From assembly GCF_001411555.2 (NCBI RefSeq), contig NC_049905.1, forward strand, positions 20,822,097 to 20,886,096: a DNA stretch of 64,000 nt. Reading direction: 5' to 3'. Made by a program: the position numbers and the translations under genes. This document shows positions 37,131 through 47,740 of the stretch, piece by piece. The stretch's first letter is position 1. Each line of letters opens with the position of its first letter. The notes under the pieces were generated by a model that saw nothing but the letters and a program-made list of their open reading frames with translations, had not been told where the DNA came from and made no database searches. The stretch comes from Juglans regia. Lineage: Eukaryota; Streptophyta; Magnoliopsida; Fagales; Juglandaceae.

Positions 37131-38033
37131 AATTATAATAAATAATCTCTATTGTGTGACTTTTCATCATTACCAAAAGCTTGATGCTGTTTTCGGACAC
37201 CCAATATCAATAAAAAAAAATTATTATCAAAAGCTTAAACGTGGTAAAACTGCATACTTGCAATGGAGAATTTTTCAAAGAAAATTTCAGGCTGTCAAGA
37301 AAGGTGACAAATAATGATTATTAAATAGAGAACTTCATTTTAATCTTATCATTTCAATCATATTTGCCGATTTAACGTATTTGAAATGATTTCGTATGTT
37401 AGTCACTTAAATGAACACCCACTTTGTACGATATCAGTACGATGACTAGGAACGATACAATCTATAAACGAAGAATAGAGGAAATTTTTACTTTTTTCAA
37501 AATTATTATGCAGCAGTTATACAATTCATGATTGTAAATATTTTTTTTTATTGCAATAACATGAACCAAGCAATTGATAATGCATGCTAGGTAGAATATA
37601 TTTTTTCATTTAAAGCAAAATGAATGTCCGATCAGGAAAAATGATCCATGTGGGACCTTTGCTGCTTTACAAAATGGAAAATGTTCCACAACGCGTTTTT
37701 TCATTAATTTCAACAAAAGCCAAAGACTTGGTACTAAATAACAGTGGAAAGTTTCTGCAGACAGACACATCAAACATGTCCCCATTCTCAAATTTAAATA
37801 AGAGTTGTTGATGAATTGTTCTTGGCGTCAAGTCTTTATTAATATTGGTGCTTATAATTTCAAGGCACGAGCAGTACGCAGTTCCCTTCCCATGGAGGCT
37901 AATGGGATCCCATTATCCTCATATTTCAATTAAAGAAAGCAAAAGATTGGAAAATTCCAAACTTGTATTAATTATTGGTTAGGTAAAGGTTGAAAACTTC
38001 AGATAGTGTCTACACATTAGTCTGGATGCATGG

Positions 38034-38049
38034 CTATATATATAAATGG
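38034..38049 (+). promoter_or_regulatory. TATA box of extensin A
   Basis: ctatatatataaatgg about 100 bases before the start codon. The same string is conserved before extensin B and, shortened, before extensin C. Confidence 0.7.
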
Positions 38050-38148
38050 AGAGCCTGATGATCTCCTCAGTACTCATTCAACAGAGAGTATACCAGATCT
38101 TCTCTGCATAAAAGTCACAGAATTGTGGAAGTTTAGTTTTGCACAAAA

Positions 38149-38931
38149 ATGGCCAATCTGTGGCCAAATCTAATCTGTGCATTGGCAGTAGTCTTATTAG
38201 CCATCAATGTAGCAGCTGATGATTACAAGCCTTACGTTTATGCATCTCCACCTCCACCACATTACCGCCACAAATCACCACCTCCATACCACAAGAAGTC
38301 TCCTCCACCACCGCATTACCGTTATAAGTCCCCACCACCACCATCTCCGTCACCGCGGCCTCCTCCTTACATCTACAAATCCCCACCTCCTCCATCTCCA
38401 TCACCACCCCCTCCCTATGTCTACAAATCCCCACCTCCCCCATCTCCATCACCTCCTCCACCCTACATCTATAAATCTCCACCCCCTCCCTCACCGTCTC
38501 CTCCACCTCCTTACATTTACAAATCACCACCACCACCATCTCCATCACCTCCTCCTCCATACGTCTACAAGTCTCCACCACCACCCTCACCATCTCCTCC
38601 ACCTCCTTATATTTATAAGTCACCTCCTCCACCCTCTCCCTCACCTCCTCCTCCATATATCTACAAGTCACCACCTCCTCCATCTCCATCACCGCCTCCT
38701 CCATATGTCTACAAGTCACCCCCTCCTCCATCTCCATCACCTCCTCCTCCATATATTTACAAATCACCACCACCCCCATCTCCGTCACCACCTCCACCCT
38801 ATATCTACAAGTCACCTCCTCCTCCATCCCCTTCACCCCCTCCACCTTATGTTTATAAATCTCCACCACCACCATCCCCACCACCGCCATCCCCATACTA
38901 CTATAAATCACCACCACCTCCGAAATACTAA
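38149..38931 (+). CDS. Extensin A (hydroxyproline-rich cell-wall glycoprotein)
   Basis: 260 residues, single coding exon. A signal peptide is apparent (NLICALAVVLLAINVAA, cut probably after residue 22-23), so the product is secreted to the wall. After a short HY-rich lead (PPPPHYRHKSPPPYHKK) the body is a 16-residue repeat of the form YKSPPPPSPSPPPPY[I/V]. Ser-Pro4 blocks are sites for proline hydroxylation and O-arabinosylation in known extensins, and YIY/YVY motifs (11 seen) are the known sites of tyrosine cross-linking. It ends YYYKSPPPPKY. The leader starts after a clear TATA box. Just after the stop, gtaagt (38962) and ttttgcag (to 39090) mark a likely 3'-UTR intron. It is a close paralogue of extensin B. 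Confidence 0.93.
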   Translation: MANLWPNLICALAVVLLAINVAADDYKPYVYASPPPPHYRHKSPPPYHKKSPPPPHYRYKSPPPPSPSPRPPPYIYKSPPPPSPSPPPPYVYKSPPPPSPSPPPPYIYKSPPPPSPSPPPPYIYKSPPPPSPSPPPPYVYKSPPPPSPSPPPPYIYKSPPPPSPSPPPPYIYKSPPPPSPSPPPPYVYKSPPPPSPSPPPPYIYKSPPPPSPSPPPPYIYKSPPPPSPSPPPPYVYKSPPPPSPPPPSPYYYKSPPPPKY

Positions 38932-39090
38932 AACTAATCATTATGTAGTACTAATAATCACGTAAGTAATTTTATATGCGCATTCTTGAATCTGCTTAAC
39001 ATTTCCTTTCTTCTTTTACTTTTATTTCTTGTACTTAATTTCCCCATCGATCGTAACCTTCTCATGAATTCTACTACTCTGTTTTTGCAG

Positions 39091-39423
39091 CTTATTAGGT
39101 GATAAAAGGAATAATTGCTGCTCATCATGAAGTAATCAGATACTCTCGTGAGGGTTGGTTTATTAGAATCGTCCACTAAGGTCAATTAAGGCAGTCCGAC
39201 GTTCTAGACATGAAGCTGTGGACGCGCGCTTTGCATACTTTTAAAAAATAAGCTTTTTTTTTTGGAAGCCACTTGATATATTAATTATACGTATTTGTTA
39301 TTTATTTAGTTAATGGATCAAATAAAGTATGCTTATTTGTTTTCTTTAATGGGATCGATCATGTTCGTCCAATATTCCATTTGCGGTAATGGCATGTATT
39401 GACTCCATATATCATGTATATAT

Positions 39424-39459
<36 letters not shown>

Positions 39460-41936
39460 ATTGATAAGTTTACTATATATTTCTACGTGACAATCATGAA
39501 CAAAATAAAAAAAAATAGTAATTGTTTGAAGACTAGCAAACCAAAAAACAATTCAAAAGACATACACATTATACGCATTTGGTCAGATCATGAGGACTGA
39601 TGATCATCATTCGGTCATAAAATATTATAAATACATATGGATCATGGCCTGCATGCATGGTTTTGCACCATTAATTAATATTTTATGACTTGTACCAAAA
39701 TAATTAAGCAATAATCTGAGATAGATCAGATCAACAAATTAAATGGAATACTACGCGAATCAACAAAAAAAATTATTAAGCAAAAAGGGGATCAACAAAA
39801 CCATATATCGTTTATTTTATAATCAATTCTGTCTGTAATATTTGCATTAATTAATTGCATGGAGATCAAACGCTTAATTAACATGGTGTTTTTTCCACAC
39901 CAACTAACTAGCTGGATCAACTGCATATATGCATGCGCGCCCACACACACACACACATATATATATATAATTATATATTTGGTGCAATGATTAATAATTT
40001 CTTCTAACTTTTATTAAACTTATCACCCTAGTACTAGTACTAGTACTACTGATTTCTATATATCCACAAACTCATCATGAATATTTTATTGAAAAATGAA
40101 TTATTTTAGTCAACAATCATGATATTATATAGATATATATATAATATATGAAATACAGCAAATTAAACCCTTTTTTATTTTTATAATAGAATAGATCACC
40201 CAAAAAGACAGTTAATAATCTAGTGATCAATATTAATTGTAACTACGCTTAATTTCTAGCTTGAAGCTGCATCATCCGGGTTTTAGGACGGAAGATTTAT
40301 TAGGCATGACCTTCATTAATGGTGTGTACGTTTATATGTTGATCATATATAGATTCATATTTATCAGGTTGCTGATGTACAATATATATATATATTACTA
40401 TTTATTTATAGATAAATTTATTTTTCATGCAAAAAGCTAGAATTAATTAATTAAGAATATTGTATCAGATGATCAGTGAGCATTTGCATGTCATACACTG
40501 GAAATCCAATTGTGCTTGTAATTATGAAGGCCCCCATCTTGAATTTATGTTGATCAAAAGGCAATTGCAAAGGACATGATTAATTAACATTCTTAGGATT
40601 TTTTCCCCTTTCCCCTTTTCCTCCACATAAGTTAAGATATATATATTATAAACATAACAATCTACGTACCTCTTTCCATCAATTTAAATTTTTAGGATAA
40701 TTAATAGTTTCACAATATGGTATATTAAAGTAGACTAGGTCTATAACTAAAATCTTGATTCTACACTTCACCTAATTTAATTAATATTCTATTTTACTTT
40801 AAGCTCGCCTATTAAGACAGTACTAAGATATTTTATAAGATAACTGATATATATATATATATTTTTTTTTTTTTTTCATAGAGATCCTACATAAACAAAT
40901 TTACAAATTAATGATATTGTTTGATGTGATATGTTATATTTACTTTATAATAAAATATGCTTTACAATCTAATGTACCACATCAAAACATGTTAGTTTGT
41001 GAATTTTATTTTATAAAATCTCTATGTAGACCTTAGCGCGCATTGCTTTTAGCCTTTTATATATTGTAAAAAATAAAAATCTATGTACCTTTGTCTATGA
41101 GTTTAAACTTTTAGGACAAATAGCGATTGCATAATATATTATATTAATTATTTTCTTTGACACCTAGTATGATAATGTACAAACTGTACTTGGTACTAAT
41201 TTGATCTGTATCAAGCAATAATACTAACATGGATTAATTAATTAATTCATGCTGACTCGGAACTAAACATGCTTGCAAATTAAAAAGTCGAAAATAGAAG
41301 ACAATTAAATTACAAATAATATTATCATTGAAGATCAATATATAATATCGTGTCTCTGAAAGTTTCTTGCCTGAAAACGTGCATGATCTTCAAAAGCTTC
41401 TACATGATATATATAATATGTTGCCGGCAATGAATCGATCTGCCTTTTCCTAAACAAGAAATTAATAGTCAGATCATTGGATTGACCTTTTATTGGCCGT
41501 TTGATTATTTGAGTTTCATGAAAACTTGGTCGGCAGCTCTGTTTATACAACTTAATATAATTAAATATAGAGAACGTGAGGATCAGACATTGTTAGAAAA
41601 TGAATGCAGGCACAGATCATTCAGTTGACAAATTGATGTTCATGTCAAGCATTTGACAAATTGATGATCATCATGCAGTCAAAGTTTCTCTCTTAAACGT
41701 TGTTGGAATTCGGAAGTGTGAGCTATATATTGGTGGACTAATTCAGTAAATCTTGAAATGGTCATAGCTAGCTAGGTTTATTAACCTAATTAATATTTTA
41801 TACTATAACGATAATATCTTCCTTCTAGATAATTTGATATTTCTATGAGATCACCGCAGGTTCTTATCCTAAAAGCTTAAACTGATGGAAAGAGGTAGAT
41901 TTTATTATTTATTTTATATCTTAACACATTGATCAT
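39091..41936. other. Extensin A 3' flank
   Basis: No gene seen. It includes the last exon of the probable 3'-UTR (from 39091), a (CT)n tract at about 39426-39454, and AT-rich DNA that aligns with 47377-49480 of copy B with many small indels. Confidence 0.6.
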
Positions 41937-42918
41937 TTGATTATCTGGTTGGGAACAACCATAGCTTTGTAGAGAGAGAAGCTCTACCTTCTCTCTAGAA
42001 ATCCAAACCGAAAACCACCTTAGAGGTGGGAATTTCGGCTCCTCCCTCCTCCCAGATGCAGTTTTCTCCAAGTGTTTAATTTTCCAGTCGGTGTTTTGGT
42101 TTTGTTTTGGTTTTTTCTGATCAAAGCATGGAGAAGCGGCATTTGATTTTTTCGGTGGCTAGCGACCACCACGCGCCCCACATTGGGATTCCTAAGCCGC
42201 CGATCTTTCAGACTGCCGAAGGTTTTGCCAAAAGGAGCGGTGCGTGATCCACATGGCTGGGTCAAAGTGCACACGTGACTTCCACTCTCCATCACATAAA
42301 GGGCTCTACTGCTGCCACGCGTGGTGTTTTAGGGGTTAGCGATCTTGGTAGCTTTAGGATCGACGGTCCGGCACACTCCTAATTTGGCGCGTGTCCTTCA
42401 CGCTCCATTACAACCTCCTTACTGAGTGTTTTTTCGGTTTCAGTGTATTTCAAGTTTTTGTTTTGTTGTATTTTTGTATTTTCAGTTTTTCCTATATTTT
42501 TCTGTTCTGTTGCTTGTGTTAGGTAAAAATAAAAAGAAATAGGCTATTAGATTTGTTGTCTATAGCAGGAGAACCCTCTCCTCCTTTGGAGGATGGAGAA
42601 TGGTTTTCCCGCTCCTCCTTTAGAGGATAGGGGTGATTTTCCCTCTCCTCATTTGGATCAGGATGGAGGGTTGGTTATCTTGTTTTTACAGAGTATTATA
42701 TTCTCGGACAAATCGGGATTGAAATCTCTGCTCTTACAGAGTCTCATATCTCAAAAGGTTTTGTCATTAGAGAACTTATAGAAGTTAAGATAATTTCCGT
42801 CATAAAGATGAGTAGTTTGACTTGTAATCTGGATTTTTTCCTGTATTTATCAATCATAGCTGTAACTTCGGTTTCATTGAATGAAATGAAATCTATTTCC
42901 CATAAAAAAAAAACACAC
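41937..42918 (+). mobile_element. Poly(A) retro-insertion with target duplication, present only in copy A
   Basis: acacattgatcat occurs at 41924-41936 and 42919-42931, and the inserted DNA ends in an A-run before the right copy. At the matching place in copy B (about 49756) the target is uninterrupted. The body is less AT-rich than its surroundings and contains a 62-codon frame (42593-42781) with PAPPLEDRGDFPSPHLDQDG; its end (ttcattgaatgaaatgaaat) looks like a LINE 3' end. It is probably a non-autonomous or 5'-truncated LINE product. Confidence 0.75.
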
Positions 42919-43386
42919 ACACATTGATCATCATATAATTTTATCTCTTCTTTACTCAAAATGAGATATTACAATCTCTCTCTTTTAATTAAATCCCTGA
43001 TTAATGTCCTCGTCAAGCCAGTCTATCGCAAATGAATTGAAGCATGAAAATCATATATTTCTCTCCTATACTCAATTTGAGGTGTTACAATCTCTCTTTA
43101 CAGGTAATTAAGATACATTAATGTATATGAGGGTACGTACGTACTACATGATCGTGAGAGACATGTAATGATGGGTACTAGGTCTATATATATATATATC
43201 ACAATGATTGATCGAGATAATTATAAGTTTTATAGATTAATTTAACAACAAAATATTAATATTAATTAACCCCTTACTTTTCAGACAATGCATGCATTAA
43301 TTCATGATCATGTGCTAGCTGATCAATACCGATAATTAATTACATGCATATAACATGTGTAATATTATTGATATATATATATTAAT

Positions 43387-44422
43387 TGTTGATGGAAAAA
43401 TTAGTTAATTGGCATATTCTTGTGAAAAACTGTGTAAACTTATGTTGTAACAAGTGTGTAATGTGTCAAAGTGAAAAAGGGAGGGCCAACTCAAGTCAGA
43501 GAGTTCGCTCGAAGTGGCTCGACATTTCGCTCGAGCGAACTTCAAGTCAGAGACTTCGCTCGACATGGCTCGACACTTGGCTCGAGCTACATTCAAGTCC
43601 AAGAGTTCGCTTGACTCGGCTCGACACTTCGCTTGAGCGAACTTCAAGTCAGAGAGTTCGCTCAATATGGTTCAACACTTCGCTCAAGTTACATTCAAGT
43701 CAGAGAGTTCGCTTGACTTGGCTCGACACTTGGCTCGAGCGAAACTAAGTTCGCTTGACACTTTGCTCGAGCCAATGTTCTGGAAACCTAATTTTCTTAG
43801 TTTTGAGCACATCTTTCCTTATTGGTATAAAAGGAAACCTTTTGGTCTTTCTTTTGGTGTGGAAAAATAGAGCAAAAATTCAAAGTGTTTCAAGAGCCAA
43901 AGAGAGAAACCTTTTCCTCACCTTGTGAATCTCTCTTGGACAAACACATATCCACCACACCACACTCAAGATAAAATCTTATTCAAAGTCCATTGAAGTG
44001 GACGTGTTGACTGTCCATAAGGTTTCCGGAGCTGCTGTTGATGCAGAGATGGAGAGGTTCTCGTGGAAAGCTATAGAAGGTCGGAGTTCCGACACTACAT
44101 GAGTGTAGAGATCGAGTGGGTCACTCATGATGTTGTAAGCCAAGTTTAGGAACTACAAAGGTTTTGTGAGTGTCTCTAAATTGGTTGTAATAAACTTTTT
44201 TTATAGTGGATTTTAGATGGTGCCTTACACCTGGAGTAGTTTTAGAATTTGAAGAAGTTCTTCAAATGAGTTTCCACTTCGTGACCAAAATCATTGTGTT
44301 GATTGTTTGTGTTTATTGATTAACTGTTTGTTTGTCTCTATTTTTGAAAAGACTATCAAAATTGGAATACACCTATTCATCCCCCTCTAGGTGTAGTGAT
44401 TGGTAGAACCACTACTTTTTCA
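43387..44422. mobile_element. Solo LTR, 1,036 bases, 5-base target duplication ttaat
   Basis: Begins TGTTGATGG and ends TTTTTCA, flanked by ttaat at 43382-43386 and 44423-44427. No internal retrotransposon genes are present, so it is the product of LTR-LTR recombination. The end contains ttcatccccctctaggtg, a string common near the 3' end of plant LTRs. Copy B has an unoccupied site. Inside is a short tandem array (43490-43760) rich in ctcgag. Confidence 0.85.
43490..43765. repeat. Tandem array of ctcgag-rich units inside the solo LTR
   Basis: About five degenerate units of roughly 55-60 bases, each with 'tcaagtcagagagttcgctc' and 'ggctcgacacttcgctcgagc'. Some units alternate a gcgaact ending with a tacatt ending. 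Frames across it (such as 43386-43748) are repeat artefacts. Confidence 0.8.
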
Positions 44423-44460
44423 TTAATATATTATGTTAATTTTCACACTTCAAGTAATCT

Positions 44461-44883
44461 TATGTACGTGCGTGGACATGCTCTAAATGCATGTCAATGC
44501 CTTGATAAGTTCTTTACAAAATATGAAATGAGCAAAAATAGGACGAGGTAGACATGCTCTAAATGCATCGATGAGGGCACGCTCAATGCATGTGAGTGAA
44601 TCAAATGGACGAAGCCCTCAATCACTGCCTAATATGTGGACACTAAGGGATGAGGCAAATGAATTAGACGACGATTCAACTATACCCCCATCCATGGTAC
44701 CATCTATTGAGTTTTTAAACATGGGAGCAAATACAAGTAGAAGGCCTATCCAGTCTAGAGGTAATTATAATATTCTGGCCAAGTAAAATTTAGCAGCTTT
44801 CACCTTCTTTAAGAGTTAATTTTTTATGACAACCTTTGTTTAATGGGAAGTTTATTGCTACTCAGGTATCCATCATGAAGTTT
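44461..44883 (+). other. Unique joint between copies A and B with an unassigned 71-codon frame
   Basis: It lies between the two duplication copies and matches neither. The string gacatgctctaaatgcat occurs twice (about 44477 and 44552). A frame at 44571-44786 (MRARSMHVSESNGRS... ends NYNILAK) has fairly even codon use, and 'tctagaggtaatt' at about 44755-44767 could be a splice donor. It may be an exon fragment carried in by a transposon. Family not recognised. Confidence 0.35.
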
Positions 44884-45062
44884 ATTGTCAGACTTTAACT
44901 TTCGTTGGAAGTCTGATTTTTACGTGGATGAGCGGCTCTCAAGTCATAAAACTGGTAGTCTTGAAACTTTCAGAGGGTTTTAATCTCTATTGTGTGACTT
45001 TTCATCGTTACCAAAAAGCTTGATGCTGTTTTCGGACACCTGATATCAATAAAAAAAAATTA

Positions 45063-45244
45063 GAGTAATTCTATATGATACAATTGTGAAATGTATAAAT
45101 GCCGCGTAATCGTTTTGAAAAAGAGTGGAGTCTATTATTAAAAAATTAATTTTTTCATGTAGATCCCATATTTTATTCACTTTTTCCAAAACGATTATGC
45201 GATGGTTGCACAATTCAAAGTTATAAATATCTTTTCTCAAAAAA
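45063..45244. mobile_element. Foldback MITE present only in copy B
   Basis: The arms share gcgtaatcgttttgaaaaag (left) and, read in reverse, gcataatcgttttggaaaaag (right). It interrupts the run tcaataaaaaaaaattat that is continuous in copy A near 37207. Half-copies of the same family are visible at about 37480-37550 and 45520-45595. Confidence 0.7.
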
Positions 45245-45999
45245 TTATTTTCGAAAGCTTAAACGAGGTAAAACTGCATACTTGCAATGAAGATTTTTTC
45301 AAAGAAAATTTCAGGTTGCCAAGAAGGTGACAAATAATGATTATTAAATAGAGAACTAATTTATATTCTTCATCTTAATCTTACAATTTCAAACATATTT
45401 GCCGATTTAACGTATTTGAAATGATTTCGTATGTTAGTCACTTAAATGAACAACCACTTTGTACGTACGATATGAGTACGATGACTAGAAATGATACAAT
45501 CTAGAAACAAAGAATAGTGTATGGAAGTTTTCATTTTTTTTAAAACGATTACGCGGCATTATTTGCACAATTCATGATTATAAATATATTTTTCTGGATA
45601 GATTTTATTTTTTCATTTAAAGCAAAATGAATGTCCGATCTGGAAAAATGATCCATATACGACCTTTGCTGCCTTACAAAATGGAAAATGTTCCATCAAC
45701 CATGGACTCGATCATTGATGCCACCATGGAGTCTAGAAACTAACAATCCACAACGCGTTTCTTCATTAATTTCAACAAAAGCCAAAGACTTGGTATTAAA
45801 TAACAGTGGAAAGTTTCTTCAGAGACACATCAAACATGTCCCCATTCTCAAATTTAAGAGTTGTTGATGAATTGTTCTTGGCGTCAAGTCTTTATTAATA
45901 TTGGTGCTTATAATTTCAAGGCACGAGCAGTACGCAGTTCCCTTCCCATGGAGGCTAATGGGATCCCATTATCCTCATATTTCAATTAAAGAAAGCAAA

Positions 46000-46139
46000 C
46001 ACTACAAGAAAACAACTTATTTCCTGCCAGCTATTTCCTGCCAAAAAGATTATTTCCTGCTAAAATGAGTCTATTTTTGTCTCAAATAGTCATTCTCGTC
46101 GCAAATAATTTGTCTCAAATGCCCTATTTTTTTGTAGTG
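46000..46139. mobile_element. 140-base CACTA-type MITE in the extensin B promoter region
   Basis: Starts CACTACAAGAAAA and ends TTTTTTTGTAGTG, with a 3-base aaa target duplication. The empty site is visible in copy A (gaaagcaaaagattgg near 37935). The 3-base duplication and CACTA ends fit the En/Spm superfamily. Confidence 0.88.
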
Positions 46140-46233
46140 AAAAGATTGGAAAATTCCAAACTTGTATTAATTATTGGTTAGGTAAAGGTTGAAAACTTCA
46201 GATAGTGTCTACTCATTAGTCTGGATGCATGGC

Positions 46234-46247
46234 TATATATATAAATG
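46234..46247 (+). promoter_or_regulatory. TATA box of extensin B
   Basis: tatatatataaatg about 100 bases upstream of the start codon, in sequence nearly identical to that before extensin A. Confidence 0.7.
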
Positions 46248-46347
46248 GAGAGCCTGATGATCTCCTCAGTACTCATTCAACAAAGAGTACACCAAATCTT
46301 CTTTGCATAAAAGTCACAGAATTGTGGGAGTTTAGTTTTGCACAAAA

Positions 46348-47217
46348 ATGGCCAATTTGTGGCCAAATCTAATCTGTGCATTGGCAGTAGTCTTATTAGC
46401 CATCAATGTAGCAGCTGATGATGATCACAAGCCTTATGTTTATGCATCTCCACCTCCACCACATTACTTGTACAAATCCCCTCCACCACCACATTACCGC
46501 CACAAATCACCACCTCCATACCACAAGAAGTCTCCTCCACCACCGCATTACCGTTATGAGTCCCCACTACCACCATCTCCGTCACCACAACCTCCTCCTT
46601 ACATCTACAAATCCCCACCTTCTCCATCTCCATCACCACTGCCTCCCTATGTCTACAAATCCCCACCTCCCCCATCTCCATCACCTCCTCCACCCTACAT
46701 CTATAAATCTCCACCACCTCCCTCACCGTCTCCTCCACCTCCTTACATTTACAAATCACCACCACCACCATCTCCATCACCTCCTCCTCCATACATCTAC
46801 AAGTCACCACCTCCCCCATCACCATCACCTCCTCCTCCCTACATCTATAAATCTCCACCACCACCCTCATCATCCCCCCCACCTCCTTATATTTACAAGT
46901 CACCTCCACCACCTCCTCCTTCACCTCCTCCTCCATATGTCTACAAGTCACCACCTCCTCCATCTCCATCACCTCCTCCTCCATATGTCTACAAGTCACC
47001 TCCTCCACCCTCTCCCTCACCTCCCCCTCCATATATTTACAAATCACCACCACCACCACCCCCATCTCCGTCACCACCTCCACCCTATGTCTACAAGTCA
47101 CCTCCTCCTCCATCCCCTCCACCCCCTCCACCTTATGTTTATAAATCTCCTCCACCACCATCCCCACCACCGCCATCCCCATACTACTATAAATCACCAC
47201 CACCTCCGAAATACTAA
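46348..47217 (+). CDS. Extensin B (hydroxyproline-rich cell-wall glycoprotein)
   Basis: 289 residues, one coding exon, with the same signal peptide as extensin A (MANLWPNLICALAVVLLAIN). It has an additional HYLYKSPPPPHYRHK unit near the start and 12 YIY/YVY cross-link motifs in a 16-residue Ser-Pro4 repeat. Several repeats are imperfect (SPPSPSPSPLPPY, SPPPPSSSPPPPY, PPPPPPSPSPPPPY), showing repeat-level drift and unit gain relative to A. It ends YYYKSPPPPKY like A. A likely 3'-UTR intron (gtaagt at 47248, ttttgcag to 47376) is conserved with A. The upstream region is interrupted by a CACTA MITE about 210 bases before the leader, so regulation may differ from A (inference). Confidence 0.93.
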   Translation: MANLWPNLICALAVVLLAINVAADDDHKPYVYASPPPPHYLYKSPPPPHYRHKSPPPYHKKSPPPPHYRYESPLPPSPSPQPPPYIYKSPPSPSPSPLPPYVYKSPPPPSPSPPPPYIYKSPPPPSPSPPPPYIYKSPPPPSPSPPPPYIYKSPPPPSPSPPPPYIYKSPPPPSSSPPPPYIYKSPPPPPPSPPPPYVYKSPPPPSPSPPPPYVYKSPPPPSPSPPPPYIYKSPPPPPPSPSPPPPYVYKSPPPPSPPPPPPYVYKSPPPPSPPPPSPYYYKSPPPPKY

Positions 47218-47376
47218 AACTAATCATTATGTAGTACTAATAATCACGTAAGTATTTTTATATGCTCATTCTCGAATCTACTTAACATTTCCTTTCTTCG
47301 TTTACTTTTATTTCTTGTACTTAATTTCCCCATCGATCGTAACCTTCTCATGAATTCTACTACTCTGTTTTTGCAG

Positions 47377-47704
47377 CTTATTAGGTGATAAAAGGAATAA
47401 TTGCTGCTCATCATGAAGTAATCAGATACTCTCGTGAGGGTTGGTTTATTAGAATCGTCCACTAAGGTCAATTAAGGCAGTCCGACGTTCTAGACATGAA
47501 GCTGTGGACGCGCGCTTTGCATACTTTTAAAAAATAAGCTTTTTTTTTTGGAAGCCACTTGATATATTAATTATATGTATTTGTGTCTTATTTAGTTAAT
47601 GGATCAAATAAAGTATGCTTATTAATTTGTTTTCTTTAATGGGATCGATCATGTTTGTCCAATATTCCATTTGCGGTAATTGACTCCATCATGCATGTAT
47701 ATAT

Positions 47705-47740
<36 letters not shown>

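Larger units (their letters stand above)
36026..38033. other. XDH 3' flank and spacer before extensin A
   Basis: No gene seen. It includes two Tourist-like MITEs. From 36846 onward it is homologous to the spacer before extensin B (from 44884), and in patches to that before extensin C (from about 61850). A relic of the foldback family seen at 45063 is visible near 37480-37550. Confidence 0.6.
36846..44460. repeat. Segmental duplication copy A
   Basis: Homologous to 44884-51605 across spacer, extensin gene, 3' flank and distal spacer. It differs by copy-specific insertions: the MITE at 36929, the retro-insertion at 41937 and the solo LTR at 43387. The right edge is where both copies still read ttttcacacttcaagtaatc. 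Confidence 0.85.

Noticed and set aside
38204..38965. Long open frames on the other strand and in other frames across extensin A (and the same for B, C and D)
   Set aside because: They are by-products of the 48-base Pro/Ser/Tyr codon repeat; the histidine/leucine-rich or Val/Glu/Met-rich products have no family resemblance, while the extensin frame has a signal peptide and correct ends.
42593..42781. 62-codon frame inside the copy A retro-insertion
   Set aside because: Lies within a poly(A)-tailed insertion absent from copy B; probably element-internal sequence and not a host gene.
43386..43748. 120-codon frame with repeated SSQRVRSxWLDxSLE units
   Set aside because: Translation of the ctcgag-rich tandem array inside the solo LTR.
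43490..43765. Regularly spaced repeats that might suggest a CRISPR-like array
   Set aside because: Plant nuclear context, degenerate units without unique spacers, inside an LTR.
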